The notes under the pieces were generated by a model, which searched no databases, was not told where the DNA came from, and was given only the letters and a program-made list of their open reading frames with translations. DNA of 64,000 nt from Hydrogenophaga taeniospiralis (GTDB taxonomy: Bacteria; Pseudomonadota; Gammaproteobacteria; Burkholderiales; Burkholderiaceae_C), in NCBI RefSeq assembly GCF_020510445.1, contig NZ_JAHBAG010000001.1:3386501-3450500 (forward strand), given 5' to 3'. The position numbers and the translations under genes were made by a program. Positions 46,356 through 55,588 of this stretch are shown in pieces; the first letter of the stretch is position 1; every line of letters starts with the position of its first letter.

Positions 46356-47299
46356 GCACACCAAAGCACCCCATCATCGTCGTGACCCCGGTCTATGAAG
46401 ACCGGGAAGCCAGCGGCCGCCTGTTTCAGGAGCTGGCCGGCCAGTTCGACCGCGAGGTCTTCGTGATCGCGGTGGACGATGGCTCGGTGAAGCAGCCGCT
46501 GACCATCGACAGCCTGCGCGGCGCCGGCATCGACGGCGTGATCCTCAAACTGCGCCGCAACGTGGGCCACCAGCGCGCCATCGCGATCGGTCTGGGCTAT
46601 GCGTCCGAGTTCGTCCAGCCCCACCAGCGTGTGGTGGTCATGGACTCCGACGGCGAGGACCTGCCCTCGACCATCCCGCCCCTGCTCGCGGCGCTGCGGA
46701 GCGACGACGTGGACGTGGTGGTCGCCCGGCGCAAGAGCCGCGTAGAAACCCTGCGCTTCAAGGCCTTCTACGCCGTCTACAAGCGCTTCTTCCGCCTGAT
46801 GACGGGCCGGGCCATCAGCTTCGGCAACTTCATGGCGATCAAGCCCCACGCGCTCCGGCGCCTGGTCGCCATGCAGGAGCTGAACATCCACGTGGCCGGT
46901 GCGGTTCTGGCGTCCAAACTGCGCACCGAGGCCTGCTCCCTGGATCGCGGCCCCCGCTACGCCGGCCACTCCAAGATGAACTTCGTGGGCCTGACGCTGC
47001 ACGGCTTCAAGGCCCTGATGGTGTTTGCCGAGGACGTGCTGGTGCGGGTGGGCATCGCCTGCGCCGTGATTGCGGCCTTGTCGGTGATCAGCACCTTCGC
47101 CGCGGTTGCCCTCAAGCTGCTCGGGTTCTCCACACCCGGCTGGTTCTCGCTGGTGCTGGGCATTCTGGTGCTCATGTTCCTGCAGACCGGCGCGCTGGCG
47201 CTCATGACGCTGATGCTGACCGGCGTGGTGCGCGGTGGCACGGTGACCACGGCGATCGCCTACCGCGATTTCGTGGAACAGATCCTGGAAACCGACTGA
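46352..47299 (+). CDS. family 2 glycosyltransferase, polyprenyl-phosphate sugar synthase type
   Basis: A 315-residue GT-A enzyme with two C-terminal membrane helices (about 228-255 and 262-290). The nucleotide-sugar site has [22 protein letters not shown] and [13 protein letters not shown]. The layout matches GtrB/DPM1-like enzymes that place a sugar on undecaprenyl phosphate. The ATG at 46352 overlaps the decarboxylase stop (ATGA); the frame is open upstream, but inside that gene. With GtrA next to it, it probably makes and presents a lipid-linked pentose, though the sugar is inferred from the UXS neighbour. Confidence 0.88.
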
Positions 47300-47700
47300 T
47301 GGTGCAGGACCTGGCCCGGCGGCACGGCGGCGAGATGCTGCGCTACGCCTTCAACGGACTGCTGGCCACCGCGGTGCACTACGCGGTGCTCACCTACAAC
47401 CTGGAGGTGCTTCGTTTTGCCTCCGCCGGGTTGGCCAACCTCTGCGCCGCGGTGGCCGGCATCGCGGTGTCGTTTCTCGGCAGCCGCTACTTCGTCTTCG
47501 GGCGCAGCGGCGAAGCGCTGCTCGGGCAGGCGCTGAAGTTCAGTGGCCTGTATGGGCTGATCGCCATCGTTCACGGCGGTGTGCTGATGGTGTGGACGGA
47601 CTGGCTCGGGTTGGACTACCGCCTGGGCTTTGTGCTGGCCACCGCCCTGCAAATCGCCCTGAGTTATCTCGGCAACAAGTTTCTGGTGTTCAAAAAATGA
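47299..47700 (+). CDS. GtrA family flippase-like membrane protein
   Basis: A 133-residue protein with four hydrophobic helices. RYAFNGLLATAVHYAVLTYN in helix 1, VAGIAVSFLGSRYFVFGR after helix 2 and IALSYLGNKFLVFKK at the end are the GtrA hallmarks. The family is thought to flip undecaprenyl-phosphate sugars across the inner membrane. Its start and stop overlap both neighbours (TGATG and ATGA), indicating tight coupling with the GT2 gene and the gene that follows. Confidence 0.92.
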   Translation: MVQDLARRHGGEMLRYAFNGLLATAVHYAVLTYNLEVLRFASAGLANLCAAVAGIAVSFLGSRYFVFGRSGEALLGQALKFSGLYGLIAIVHGGVLMVWTDWLGLDYRLGFVLATALQIALSYLGNKFLVFKK

Positions 47701-48293
47701 AATTCCTGCGCGCGCTCGTCGCCACGGTGCTGTTTCTGGCTCTGTTGGTCGTGGTCTATCTGCTGCACATCCGCTTCCTGGCCATCGACGTGGTGTTTTA
47801 CGCAGCCATCGCCGACGGCATCATCGCGGCCCTCGCCACCGGCGCGCTGGTGTTCGCCCTGGGCTACTTCCGGCCGCTGGGCGGGTTCGAGAAGCTGCAG
47901 CTGGTGGTGATCTGGCTGCTGACGGGCTACTGCCTCGCCATCTCCGTGCCAACCGTGATCGACCGCTCCCTGTCGTTCTACATCCTGGAAAAGATCCAGC
48001 AGCGCGGTGGCGGCATCCAGCACCAGCGCTTCGCCGAGGTCTTCACCCAGGAGTACATGAACGAGCACCGCCTGGTCGATGTGCGCCTGACCGAGCAACT
48101 GGCGTCCGGAACCATCGTGATCCAGAACGGCTGCGTCAAGCTCACCGACAAGGGCCAGCGCATCGCCCGCGCGGGGCGCTACTTCCGGCAGCATTTCCTG
48201 CCCAAGAAGCGCCTGCTCATGGGCGAGTACTCGCCGGACCTGACCGACCCTTTCCGCAACAGTGCGACTGCCGTTGACTACCAGTGCCGTTGA
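47697..48293 (+). CDS. unknown membrane protein with C-terminal winged-helix-like domain
   Basis: Not recognised. This 198-residue protein has three hydrophobic segments (about 5-23, 31-55 and 66-87) and a soluble C-terminal part of about 105 residues. The soluble part (EKIQQRGGGIQHQRFAEVFT, then VKLTDKGQRIARAGRYFRQH) has the helix-helix-strand pattern of a winged helix, but DNA binding by a membrane protein would be unusual and this is only a visual impression. It is translationally coupled to gtrA and ends the cluster, so it probably takes part in the same glycan modification, perhaps as an accessory or control protein. Confidence 0.8.
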   Translation: MKFLRALVATVLFLALLVVVYLLHIRFLAIDVVFYAAIADGIIAALATGALVFALGYFRPLGGFEKLQLVVIWLLTGYCLAISVPTVIDRSLSFYILEKIQQRGGGIQHQRFAEVFTQEYMNEHRLVDVRLTEQLASGTIVIQNGCVKLTDKGQRIARAGRYFRQHFLPKKRLLMGEYSPDLTDPFRNSATAVDYQCR

Positions 48294-48321
48294 GCCGGCG
48301 CGGGCCTGACCCGGCCCCGAT

Positions 48322-49176
48322 TCAGCGGGCCGCCGTCTCGTCGACCTGAATGGCCAGGCCCCACCCCCCCGTGTTGTCTCCCAGCGCATCGTCGTTCACG
48401 CAGAACTCCAGCGGGCCGTTCGCGTTCACCACGAACTCCGTCCGCTGCGCCTGACCCTGCACCAGTTGCACCTGTCCGGCCACCGGATTCACGACGCGCA
48501 ACACCAGCGAATGGCGCCGCATCGTGGGGAACGGAAAGGCCCCGCTGACAGGGCCGGCATTGCCCTCCGGACCATTGATGCAGCCGTTGAACAGGCAACC
48601 GAAATTCATGTCGCTGTTGGATGGCAGCTCATCGATGATGACCCGGCTACCGATGCGCAGATCGACCATATCCGGCAGGCTGTTGCAGGGCTTGCCCAGT
48701 TTCGCCCCCATCGCCAGAATGAAGGCGGCGTTGTGCCGGATCGACCCGTCCGACTGCTTCGTGGCGTGCATCAGGTGAAAAGGGAACCGGGCTTCGCCCA
48801 CACAGTTGGCCACCGAGTAGGCATGCACCTGTTTTGGCCCTGGCCAGCTGTGGATCATCTGGCCCGCCGAGGGGCGCGAGTAGCGGTGGTCCATGCCGAT
48901 CCAGGTCCTGGAAGTGGTCGCGGCGAAGTCACCCGCCCTGTTCTGCGAGAAGCCGTCGCCCCAGTTGACACCGATCGTTCCACAGGTACCGTGCCCCTGG
49001 ATCGCGAACGAATATTGCTGTGTGTTCGACAGCCCGCACACATTGCTCGCCGCGTCGCACTCCAACCGGTGGCCGGTGACCAAACCCAGGCCTGTGATGC
49101 CGTGACCGCACCCTGACAGGACCCCGCCGACCACCAACGCGGACACGCCGCCCATGCGTTTGAACCAGGCTTTCAT
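48322..49176 (-). CDS. cysteine-rich lipoprotein of unknown function
   Basis: A 284-residue protein with a lipoprotein signal: the lipobox VLSGC puts the modified Cys at position 23. The mature part holds eight further cysteines (for example LECDAASNVCGLS and FGCLFNGCING), an even number suited to four disulfides in the periplasm. Glycine and aromatic content are high, but no known domain is recognised. It converges on the glycan cluster with 28 bases between the stops and is a single gene with its own upstream region. Confidence 0.75.
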   Translation of the reverse strand: MKAWFKRMGGVSALVVGGVLSGCGHGITGLGLVTGHRLECDAASNVCGLSNTQQYSFAIQGHGTCGTIGVNWGDGFSQNRAGDFAATTSRTWIGMDHRYSRPSAGQMIHSWPGPKQVHAYSVANCVGEARFPFHLMHATKQSDGSIRHNAAFILAMGAKLGKPCNSLPDMVDLRIGSRVIIDELPSNSDMNFGCLFNGCINGPEGNAGPVSGAFPFPTMRRHSLVLRVVNPVAGQVQLVQGQAQRTEFVVNANGPLEFCVNDDALGDNTGGWGLAIQVDETAAR

Positions 49177-49288
49177 GTTGTTCCTCCAGACGTTGGTACA
49201 AAACCCCCTCGGGTACTTTGCGCCCCAAGTTCAAGGCAGTCCACCCCCGCCTGGGGGACGAGGCCCAAGGGGATCCCGGGCCGAATCG

Positions 49289-50443
49289 TCAACGCGCACC
49301 CAGCCCCATGCCGCGCGAGATCACCTCTTTCATGATCTCGTTGGTGCCGCCGTAGATGCGCTGCACACGCGCATCCGCATAGGCTCGGGTGATCGGGTAT
49401 TCCCACATGTAGCCGTAGCCGCCGTGCAGCTGCACGCACTCGTCCATCACCTTGCACTGCAGGTCGCTGCACCAGTACTTGGCCATGCTGGCGGTCGCGG
49501 TGTCGAGCTTGTCCACCGCCACCAGCTCGCAGCACTTGTCCACGAACACGCGCGCCACCTGCACCTCGGTCTGCAGCTCGGCCAACGTGTAGCGGGTGTT
49601 CTGGTAGCTCGCGACCGGCTGGCCGAAGACCTTGCGGTCTTTCACGTACGCCACCGTCCAGTCAATGGCGGCCTGCGCCGCCGCCACCGCGCCGATGGCG
49701 ATCTGCAGCCGTTCCCAGGGCAGTTGTTCCATGAGGCAGATGAAGCCCCTGCCCTCGCCCCCCAGCAGGTTCTCGGCGGGCACGCTGACGTTGTCGAAGA
49801 ACAGCTCCGACGTGTCCTGCGCCTTCATGCCCAGCTTCTTCAGGCGCTTTCCCTTGCTGAAACCCGGCATGCCCTGCTCCACCAGCAGCAGGCTGGTGCC
49901 CTTGGCGCCGGCGGCCGGGTCGGTCTTGGCGACCACGATCACCAGATCGGCGTGCCAGCCGTTGGTGATGAAGGTCTTGCTGCCGTTGAGCAGGTAGCTG
50001 CCGTCCGGTTGTTGGATGGCCGTGGTCTTCACGCCCTGCAGGTCGCTGCCGGCGGCGGGTTCGCTCATCGCAATGGCGCCCACCATCTCGCCCGTGGCCA
50101 GCAACGGCAGGTACTTCTGCTTCTGCGCCTCGGTGCCGTAGTGCAGGATGTACGGCGCCACGATCTCGCTGTGCAGACCGAAGCCGATGCCGCTGACCCC
50201 GGCGCGTGCGATCTCCTCCATCTGCGCCACCGAGTACAGCTTGTCGGCCCCGGCCCCGCCATACGCCTCCGGCATGGTCATGCAGAGAAAGCCGTTCTCA
50301 CCGGCCTTGCGCCAGACGGCACGGTCCACATAGCCCTGCTCTTCCCAGCCCCCGTGAAAAGGGGCGATCTCCTTTTCCACGAAGCGGCGAAAGCTGTCGC
50401 GGAAGGCTTCGTGGTCGGTGTTGAACAGGGTGCGGTCGATCAT
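49289..50443 (-). CDS. acyl-CoA dehydrogenase (long-chain/isovaleryl-like)
   Basis: A 384-residue FAD enzyme introducing the 2,3 double bond in acyl-CoA. FAD/substrate segments are AIAMSEPAAGSDLQGVKT and the signature QLHGGYGYMWEYPITRAYAD; the C-terminus is RIYGGTNEIMKEVISR. The Glu of the short-chain type (YEGT) is Gly here, and Glu244 in LPWERLQIA is at the position of the catalytic base in long-chain and isovaleryl enzymes. Start at 50443 (MIDRTLFNTDHEAFR) gives the normal length. It is divergent from a thiolase gene, completing a beta-oxidation set. Confidence 0.92.
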   Translation of the reverse strand: MIDRTLFNTDHEAFRDSFRRFVEKEIAPFHGGWEEQGYVDRAVWRKAGENGFLCMTMPEAYGGAGADKLYSVAQMEEIARAGVSGIGFGLHSEIVAPYILHYGTEAQKQKYLPLLATGEMVGAIAMSEPAAGSDLQGVKTTAIQQPDGSYLLNGSKTFITNGWHADLVIVVAKTDPAAGAKGTSLLLVEQGMPGFSKGKRLKKLGMKAQDTSELFFDNVSVPAENLLGGEGRGFICLMEQLPWERLQIAIGAVAAAQAAIDWTVAYVKDRKVFGQPVASYQNTRYTLAELQTEVQVARVFVDKCCELVAVDKLDTATASMAKYWCSDLQCKVMDECVQLHGGYGYMWEYPITRAYADARVQRIYGGTNEIMKEVISRGMGLGAR

Positions 50444-50643
50444 GGGGTGCTCTTGGGTGCTGGGGTTGCCGTGGGTATCGGAAAGCGCGGCAATGTGCAT
50501 GATGGCGTGGTGTCGCTGGTTGGACGGCGGCACCACCATTTTCACAAAGCATTTGCTTGGCAAAAGTCTATACTGATCCGCAGGAACCGCAAATCACCTT
50601 TCGGCGGGCGTGTGGCCCGGCCCGTCAACCTGGAGACAAGCCC
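50444..50643. promoter_or_regulatory. divergent control region of the beta-oxidation genes
   Basis: A 200-base region between the acyl-CoA dehydrogenase and thiolase starts. TATACT (50569-50574) is a possible -10 for the thiolase operon, preceded by a small palindrome TTTGC-TTG-GCAAA (50552-50564) that could be an operator for a fatty acid regulator. Neither a clear -35 nor a known operator consensus could be matched. Confidence 0.35.
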
Positions 50644-51849
50644 ATGAGCGAAGCATTCGTATTCGACGCCATCCGCACCCCACGCGGCAAGGGCAAGAAG
50701 GACGGCAGCCTGTACGAGGTCAAGCCAGTCAACCTGCTGGCCGGCCTGCTGCGCGAGCTGCAACACCGCAACCACCTGGACACCTCGGCGGTGGACGACG
50801 TGGTGATGGGCGTGGTCTCGCCCATCGGTGAGCAAGGCTCGGTGCTGCCCAAGGTGGCCGCGCTCAAGGCCGGCTGGGACTGGCGCTGCTCGGGCGTGCA
50901 GCTCAACCGCTTCTGTGCCTCGGGCCTGGAGGCTGTGAACATGGCCGCCATGAAGGTGAAGAGCGGTTGGGAAGACCTGGTCGTGGCCGGCGGTGTGGAG
51001 AGCATGAGCCGCGTGCCGATCGGCTCCGACGGCGGCGCCTGGGCGCAGGACCCGGAGACCAACAGCGCCACGCTGTTCGTGCCGCAAGGCATCGGCGCCG
51101 ACCTGATTGCCACGCTCGACGGCTTCACGCGCGAGGACGTGGATGCCTTCGCGCTCGAATCGCAGAAGCGCGCCGCGGCCGCCCGCGCAGCCGGGCATTT
51201 CCAGCACTCGGTGGTGCCGGTGAAAGATCCTTTGGGCCAGATCATCCTGGCGGTGGACGAGTTCATCAAACCGCACACCACCATGGCGGGTCTGGCCGGT
51301 CTGAAGCCCGCCTTCGATCAGCTTGGCGTCATGGGCTTCGATGCGGTGGCGCTGCAGCGCTACCCGCAGGTGGAGCGCATCCACCACGTGCACCACGCCG
51401 GCAATTCGTCGGGCATCGTGGACGGCGCGGCGGCCCTGCTGATCGGCAGCGAGGCCGCGGGCAAGACCCACAGCTTCACGCCGCGCGCGCGCATCGTGTC
51501 AGTGGCGCTCTCGGGCGCGGACCCGACCATCATGCTCACCGGCCCCATGCCGGCGGCGCGCAAGGCGCTGGCCAAGGCCGGCCTCACCATCGACCAGATC
51601 GACCTGTTCGAGGTGAACGAAGCCTTTGCCGCCGTGCCCATGCGCTTCATGCGTGAGATGGGCGTGCCGCACGAGAAGCTGAACGTGAACGGTGGCGCGA
51701 TCGCGCTGGGCCATCCGCTGGGTGCCACCGGCGCGATGATTTTGAACACGCTGATCGACGAGCTGCACCGGAGAAAGCTCAGGTATGGCCTGGCGACCCT
51801 TTGCGTGGGTGGCGGCATGGGCATCGCCACGATCGTTGAACGCATCTGA
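50644..51849 (+). CDS. acetyl-CoA C-acyltransferase (thiolase)
   Basis: A 401-residue thiolase, cleaving 3-ketoacyl-CoA with CoA in beta-oxidation or making acetoacetyl-CoA. The acylated Cys is in [15 protein letters not shown], the His in [16 protein letters not shown] and the second Cys in [10 protein letters not shown]. The ATG at 50644 begins the fold ([16 protein letters not shown]). It is followed after 19 bases by the FadJ-like gene; the pair would act as the two subunits of a trifunctional complex. Confidence 0.94.
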   Translation: MSEAFVFDAIRTPRGKGKKDGSLYEVKPVNLLAGLLRELQHRNHLDTSAVDDVVMGVVSPIGEQGSVLPKVAALKAGWDWRCSGVQLNRFCASGLEAVNMAAMKVKSGWEDLVVAGGVESMSRVPIGSDGGAWAQDPETNSATLFVPQGIGADLIATLDGFTREDVDAFALESQKRAAAARAAGHFQHSVVPVKDPLGQIILAVDEFIKPHTTMAGLAGLKPAFDQLGVMGFDAVALQRYPQVERIHHVHHAGNSSGIVDGAAALLIGSEAAGKTHSFTPRARIVSVALSGADPTIMLTGPMPAARKALAKAGLTIDQIDLFEVNEAFAAVPMRFMREMGVPHEKLNVNGGAIALGHPLGATGAMILNTLIDELHRRKLRYGLATLCVGGGMGIATIVERI

Positions 51850-51868
51850 ACCGAGCGGGGACACCAAC

Positions 51869-54028
51869 ATGATCACCAAGACCATCCGCTATCAACTCGC
51901 CAATGGCATCGCCACCATCACCTTCGACGAACAGGACTCCCCCGTCAACACCATGTGCCTGCAGTGGCAGGACGATCTGGACGCTGTGACCACCCAAGTG
52001 CTCAAGGACCGCGAGCAGATCAAAGGCATCGTGTTGGCCTCGGCCAAGAGCACCTTCTTTGCCGGTGCCGACCTCAAGGGCGTGATGCGCTCGACCGCCG
52101 CCGACGGCCACCGCATGTTCACCGAAATCGAGCGCATCAAGCGCAATTTCCGCAAGCTGGAAACGCTGGGCGTGCCGGTGGTGAGCTGCCTCAACGGTGC
52201 CGCGCTCGGTGGCGGCTGGGAGGTGGCGCTGGTGGGCCACCACCGCATCGCGCTCAACAACCCCAAGGTGCAGTTTGGCCTGCCCGAGATCACGCTGGGG
52301 TTGATTCCCGGCGGCGGTGGCATCACCAAGATGACCCGACTGCTGGGCCTGGTGGCCGCGCAGCCCTACATCCTGGAGAGCAAGCTCTTCGGACCCGAAG
52401 AGGGTTTGAAAATTGGCGCGATCCACGAGCTGGTGACCGCGCCCGAAGAGCTGCTGCCGCGCGCGCTGGCCCACATCGAAGCCTCGCAGGGCAAGCCCGA
52501 GGCCTGCCAGCACCCCTGGGACCGCAAGGACTACAAGATGCACGGCGGCACGCCAAGCCACCCCAAGATCGCGGCCATGCTGAGCGTGGCGCCCGCGGTG
52601 CTGAAGCAGAAGACGCGCGGTCTCTACCCCGCGCCCGAGGCCGCGCTGGCCGCGATGGTCGAAGGCGCCATGGTGGACTTCGACACCGCCATGCGCATCG
52701 AGAGCCGCTACCTCGCCGGGCTCATGACCGGCCCGGTGGCCCGGAACATGATCAACACCTTCTTTTTCAACATGAACGCCATCAAGGCCGGCCAGAGCCG
52801 ACCGAAGGACGTGCCGCGCTACAAGCCGCAGAAGGTGGGGCTGCTGGGCGCCGGCATGATGGGCTCGGGCATCGCCTATGCCCAGGCCAGCCGCGGCATC
52901 GCCACCGTGCTGAAGGACGTGAGCATGGAAGCCGCCAACAAGGGCAAGGCCAACAGCCTGAAGGTGACGCAGCCGCGCGTGGACAAAGGCCGCATGAGCG
53001 CGGCCGAACAGCAGGCGCTGCTGGCGCGCATCACGCCCACCGCGAGCACCGCCGACCTGCGGGGCTGCGACCTGATCATCGAGGCGGTGTTCGAGCACCG
53101 CGAACTCAAGGCGGCGGTCACGCACGAGTCCGAGCCCATGCTGGCCGAAGGCGGTTTCTTCGCCAGCAACACCTCCACCCTGCCCATCACCAGCCTGGCC
53201 AAGGCGAGCGCGCGGCCACAGAAGTTCGTCGGCATCCACTTCTTCAGCCCGGTGGACAAGATGAAGCTGGTGGAGATCATCCGCGGCAAAGAGACCGACG
53301 ACGAAACCATCGCCCGCGCCTACGACTATGTGCAGGCGCTGGGCAAGCTGCCGATCGTGGTGAACGACGCGCGCGGCTTCTACACCAGCCGCACCTTCGG
53401 CACCTTCGTGATGGAGGGGGCGGCCATGTTGGGCGAAGGCATTCCGGCGCCGGTGATCGAAAACGCCGCCATGCAGGCCGGCATGCCGGTGGGGCCGCTG
53501 GCCGTGCTGGACGAGACCGCGCTCTCGCTATCGGTGCACGTGCTGGAACAGACCCGTGCCGACTATGCCGAAGAAGGCCGCCACTACGACACCACGCCGG
53601 GCGAACACCTGGTTGAACAGATGGTCAAACAGCACCACCGCGGCGGCCGTGCGGCGGGCGGTGGTTTCTACGACTACCCCGCCGGGCAGAAGAAAACCCT
53701 CTGGCCCCAGCTCAAGACCCTGTTCGAAAGGCCCGGTGTTGCGTGGGACCTGCAGGACGTGAAGGACCGCCTGCTCTACCGCCAGGCGGTGGAGACGGCG
53801 CGCTGCCTGGCCGAAGGCGTGCTCACCAGCGTGCACGACGGCAACATCGGCTCCATCTTCGGCATCGGTTTCCCGGCCTGGACCGGCGGCGCGCTGCAGT
53901 TCATCTACGGCATGGGCATTGAGGCGTTCGAGAAACGCTGCGCCGCACTGGCGGCGAAGTTCGGCCCGGGTTTTGCGCTGAGCGACGCCACCAAGGCCGC
54001 GATCCGCCAGCACCAGCCGGTGTACTGA
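51869..54028 (+). CDS. 3-hydroxyacyl-CoA dehydrogenase/enoyl-CoA hydratase (FadJ/FadB-like)
   Basis: A 719-residue bifunctional beta-oxidation enzyme. The N-terminal crotonase domain has FFAGADLKGVMRSTA and LNGAALGGGWEVALVGHHRI; FGLPEITLGLIPGGGG holds the catalytic glutamate. The dehydrogenase domain begins with the NAD motif GLLGAGMMGSGIAYAQASRG, has GIHFFSPVDKMKLVEII and two C-terminal domains. The ATG at 51869 is the first fitting start. Together with the thiolase and acyl-CoA dehydrogenase it forms a complete degradation module for fatty acids or another acyl chain. Confidence 0.93.
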   Translation: MITKTIRYQLANGIATITFDEQDSPVNTMCLQWQDDLDAVTTQVLKDREQIKGIVLASAKSTFFAGADLKGVMRSTAADGHRMFTEIERIKRNFRKLETLGVPVVSCLNGAALGGGWEVALVGHHRIALNNPKVQFGLPEITLGLIPGGGGITKMTRLLGLVAAQPYILESKLFGPEEGLKIGAIHELVTAPEELLPRALAHIEASQGKPEACQHPWDRKDYKMHGGTPSHPKIAAMLSVAPAVLKQKTRGLYPAPEAALAAMVEGAMVDFDTAMRIESRYLAGLMTGPVARNMINTFFFNMNAIKAGQSRPKDVPRYKPQKVGLLGAGMMGSGIAYAQASRGIATVLKDVSMEAANKGKANSLKVTQPRVDKGRMSAAEQQALLARITPTASTADLRGCDLIIEAVFEHRELKAAVTHESEPMLAEGGFFASNTSTLPITSLAKASARPQKFVGIHFFSPVDKMKLVEIIRGKETDDETIARAYDYVQALGKLPIVVNDARGFYTSRTFGTFVMEGAAMLGEGIPAPVIENAAMQAGMPVGPLAVLDETALSLSVHVLEQTRADYAEEGRHYDTTPGEHLVEQMVKQHHRGGRAAGGGFYDYPAGQKKTLWPQLKTLFERPGVAWDLQDVKDRLLYRQAVETARCLAEGVLTSVHDGNIGSIFGIGFPAWTGGALQFIYGMGIEAFEKRCAALAAKFGPGFALSDATKAAIRQHQPVY

Positions 54029-54030
54029 AC

Positions 54031-54105
54031 GCCTTCCCGACCAGCGACGAAGCGAGCCACGTCAACGGCACGGTGATCGAAGTTTCTGGCGGCATGTCGG
54101 TCTGA
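54031..54105 (+). pseudogene. C-terminal remnant of an SDR (3-oxoacyl reductase-like) gene
   Basis: Right after the FadJ-like stop codon, in another frame, 24 codons read AFPTSDEASHVNGTVIEVSG followed by GMSV and a stop. This is very like the C-terminal end of short-chain dehydrogenases, where SDEASHVNGTV-type sequence precedes the final GG motif. There is no upstream part, start codon or active site, so it seems to be what is left of a deleted gene. Confidence 0.65.
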
Positions 54106-54117
54106 ATCGGTCTGAAT

Positions 54118-54615
54118 ATGGAAGCACATCTTTCCTCCGGCGCCCACCTGCGCGACCCGCGCCCGGGCGACATGGGCTGGGTGATCCAGCAGCATGGCGA
54201 GCTCTACTGGCGCGAATACGGCTGGAACGCCGAGTTCGAGGCAATGGTGGCCGGCATCGTGGCCGGCATGATGAAGCGCCACGACCCAACCTGGGAGCGC
54301 GGCTGGATCGCCGAGCTCGACGGCGAGCGCGTGGGCTCGGCCTTTGTGGTGCGCAAGAGCAAGACCGTGGCCCAGCTGCGCCTGCTGATCCTCACGCCCG
54401 CGGCGCGCGGCCTGGGTCTGGGCGGGCGGCTGACCGACGAGTGCATCGCCTTCGCGCGCGCCAAGGGCTACCGCAAGATGGTGCTCTGGACCAACCACAA
54501 CCTTGAGGCCGCGCGCGCCATTTATGCCAAACGTGGCTTCGCCCTGGTGGACAGCGAGGCACACCACAGTTACGGGCGCGACCAGGTGGGTGAGCACTGG
54601 GAACTCCCCCTGTGA
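54118..54615 (+). CDS. GNAT family N-acetyltransferase
   Basis: A 165-residue acetyltransferase with the acetyl-CoA motif A region LRLLILTPAARGLGLGGRLT and the closing NHNLEAARAIYAKRGFALVD. It resembles the catalytic half of MarR-GNAT two-domain proteins (GDMGWVIQQHGELYWREYGW), but there is no DNA-binding half here. The ATG at 54118 lies only 12 bases after the SDR remnant, and the DMT gene overlaps its stop codon. Substrate unknown. Confidence 0.85.
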   Translation: MEAHLSSGAHLRDPRPGDMGWVIQQHGELYWREYGWNAEFEAMVAGIVAGMMKRHDPTWERGWIAELDGERVGSAFVVRKSKTVAQLRLLILTPAARGLGLGGRLTDECIAFARAKGYRKMVLWTNHNLEAARAIYAKRGFALVDSEAHHSYGRDQVGEHWELPL

Positions 54616-55511
54616 ACCTGGCCCTGCTGGCGGCCGCGGCCACCGGCGTGCAGGTGGGTGCGACCATCGTCGCCTCGCGCTACGTGGTGGCCGAGGTGCC
54701 GCCGCTCACACTGGCCCTGCTGCGTTACGCCATCGGTTTCCTGAGCCTGCTGCCCTTCGTGTGGCGACCGCTGCGGGCGCACCCCTGGCCGGCGGGCACC
54801 GCCCGACCACCGGGCCGCGACCTGCTGGCCATGGCCGCGCTGGGCGTGGGCCAGTTCGCCCTGCTCATCGCCTTGCTCAACCTCGGCCTGCAGCACGTCG
54901 GCGCGGCCCGCGCGGCGCTGATCTTCAGCCTGTTCCCCCTGCTCACCCTGCTGCTCGCGGGCGCGCTGGGGCAGGAACACATCACGCCGGGCCTGCTCAC
55001 GGGCGTGGGGTTGTCGATCGCCGGGGTGGGGCTGTCGCTCTGGCCGCGGCTGGCGAGCGGCGGCACCGGCCACTGGTGGGGTGAAGCCGCGGTGCTGGGC
55101 AGCGCACTCACCGGCGCGGTGTGCAGCGTGCTCTACCGCCCCTACCTGCGCCGCTACCCCACGGTGCCGGTGTCGGCCCTGGCCATGGGCGTCTCGGTGC
55201 TGTGTCTCGCGTTGCTGGCCCTGCTCGAACACTGGCCGCAGCGCGTGGGAACCCTGGCTCTGGGCACCTGGGCGGTGGTGGCCTTCATCGGCCTGTCCAG
55301 CGGCGCCGGCTACTTCGCCTGGCTGTACGCGCTCAAGCACGAATCGCCCACCCGCGTCACGGTGTTTCTCGCGCTCAACCCGGTCACGGCGGCGTTGCTG
55401 GGTGCCGCGTTGCTGGATGAACCCGTCGACGGATTCGCGCTCGGCGCCCTGGTGCTGATCGCGCAGGGCCTGTGGCTGGCCACGCGGCCCGTCAGACCGC
55501 GCCCGCGCTGA
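54612..55511 (+). CDS. DMT family (EamA) transporter
   Basis: A 299-residue inner-membrane protein with about ten helices in two EamA repeats (GVQVGATIVASRYVVAEVPP opens; SPTRVTVFLALNPVTAALLG lies in the last helix pair). It starts with GTG at 54612, overlapping the GNAT stop as GTGA, so it is likely coupled to it. These proteins usually export amino acids, nucleosides or drugs; GNAT-exporter coupling may suggest detoxification of a small amine, which is inference only. Confidence 0.87.
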   Translation: MNLALLAAAATGVQVGATIVASRYVVAEVPPLTLALLRYAIGFLSLLPFVWRPLRAHPWPAGTARPPGRDLLAMAALGVGQFALLIALLNLGLQHVGAARAALIFSLFPLLTLLLAGALGQEHITPGLLTGVGLSIAGVGLSLWPRLASGGTGHWWGEAAVLGSALTGAVCSVLYRPYLRRYPTVPVSALAMGVSVLCLALLALLEHWPQRVGTLALGTWAVVAFIGLSSGAGYFAWLYALKHESPTRVTVFLALNPVTAALLGAALLDEPVDGFALGALVLIAQGLWLATRPVRPRPR

Positions 55512-55588
55512 CATCCCCATCCGATGCGGGCCTGCGCGCAATACCACGACAGCCCCTGGGGCCAGAACGGGCGCCCGATAATCGGGCC

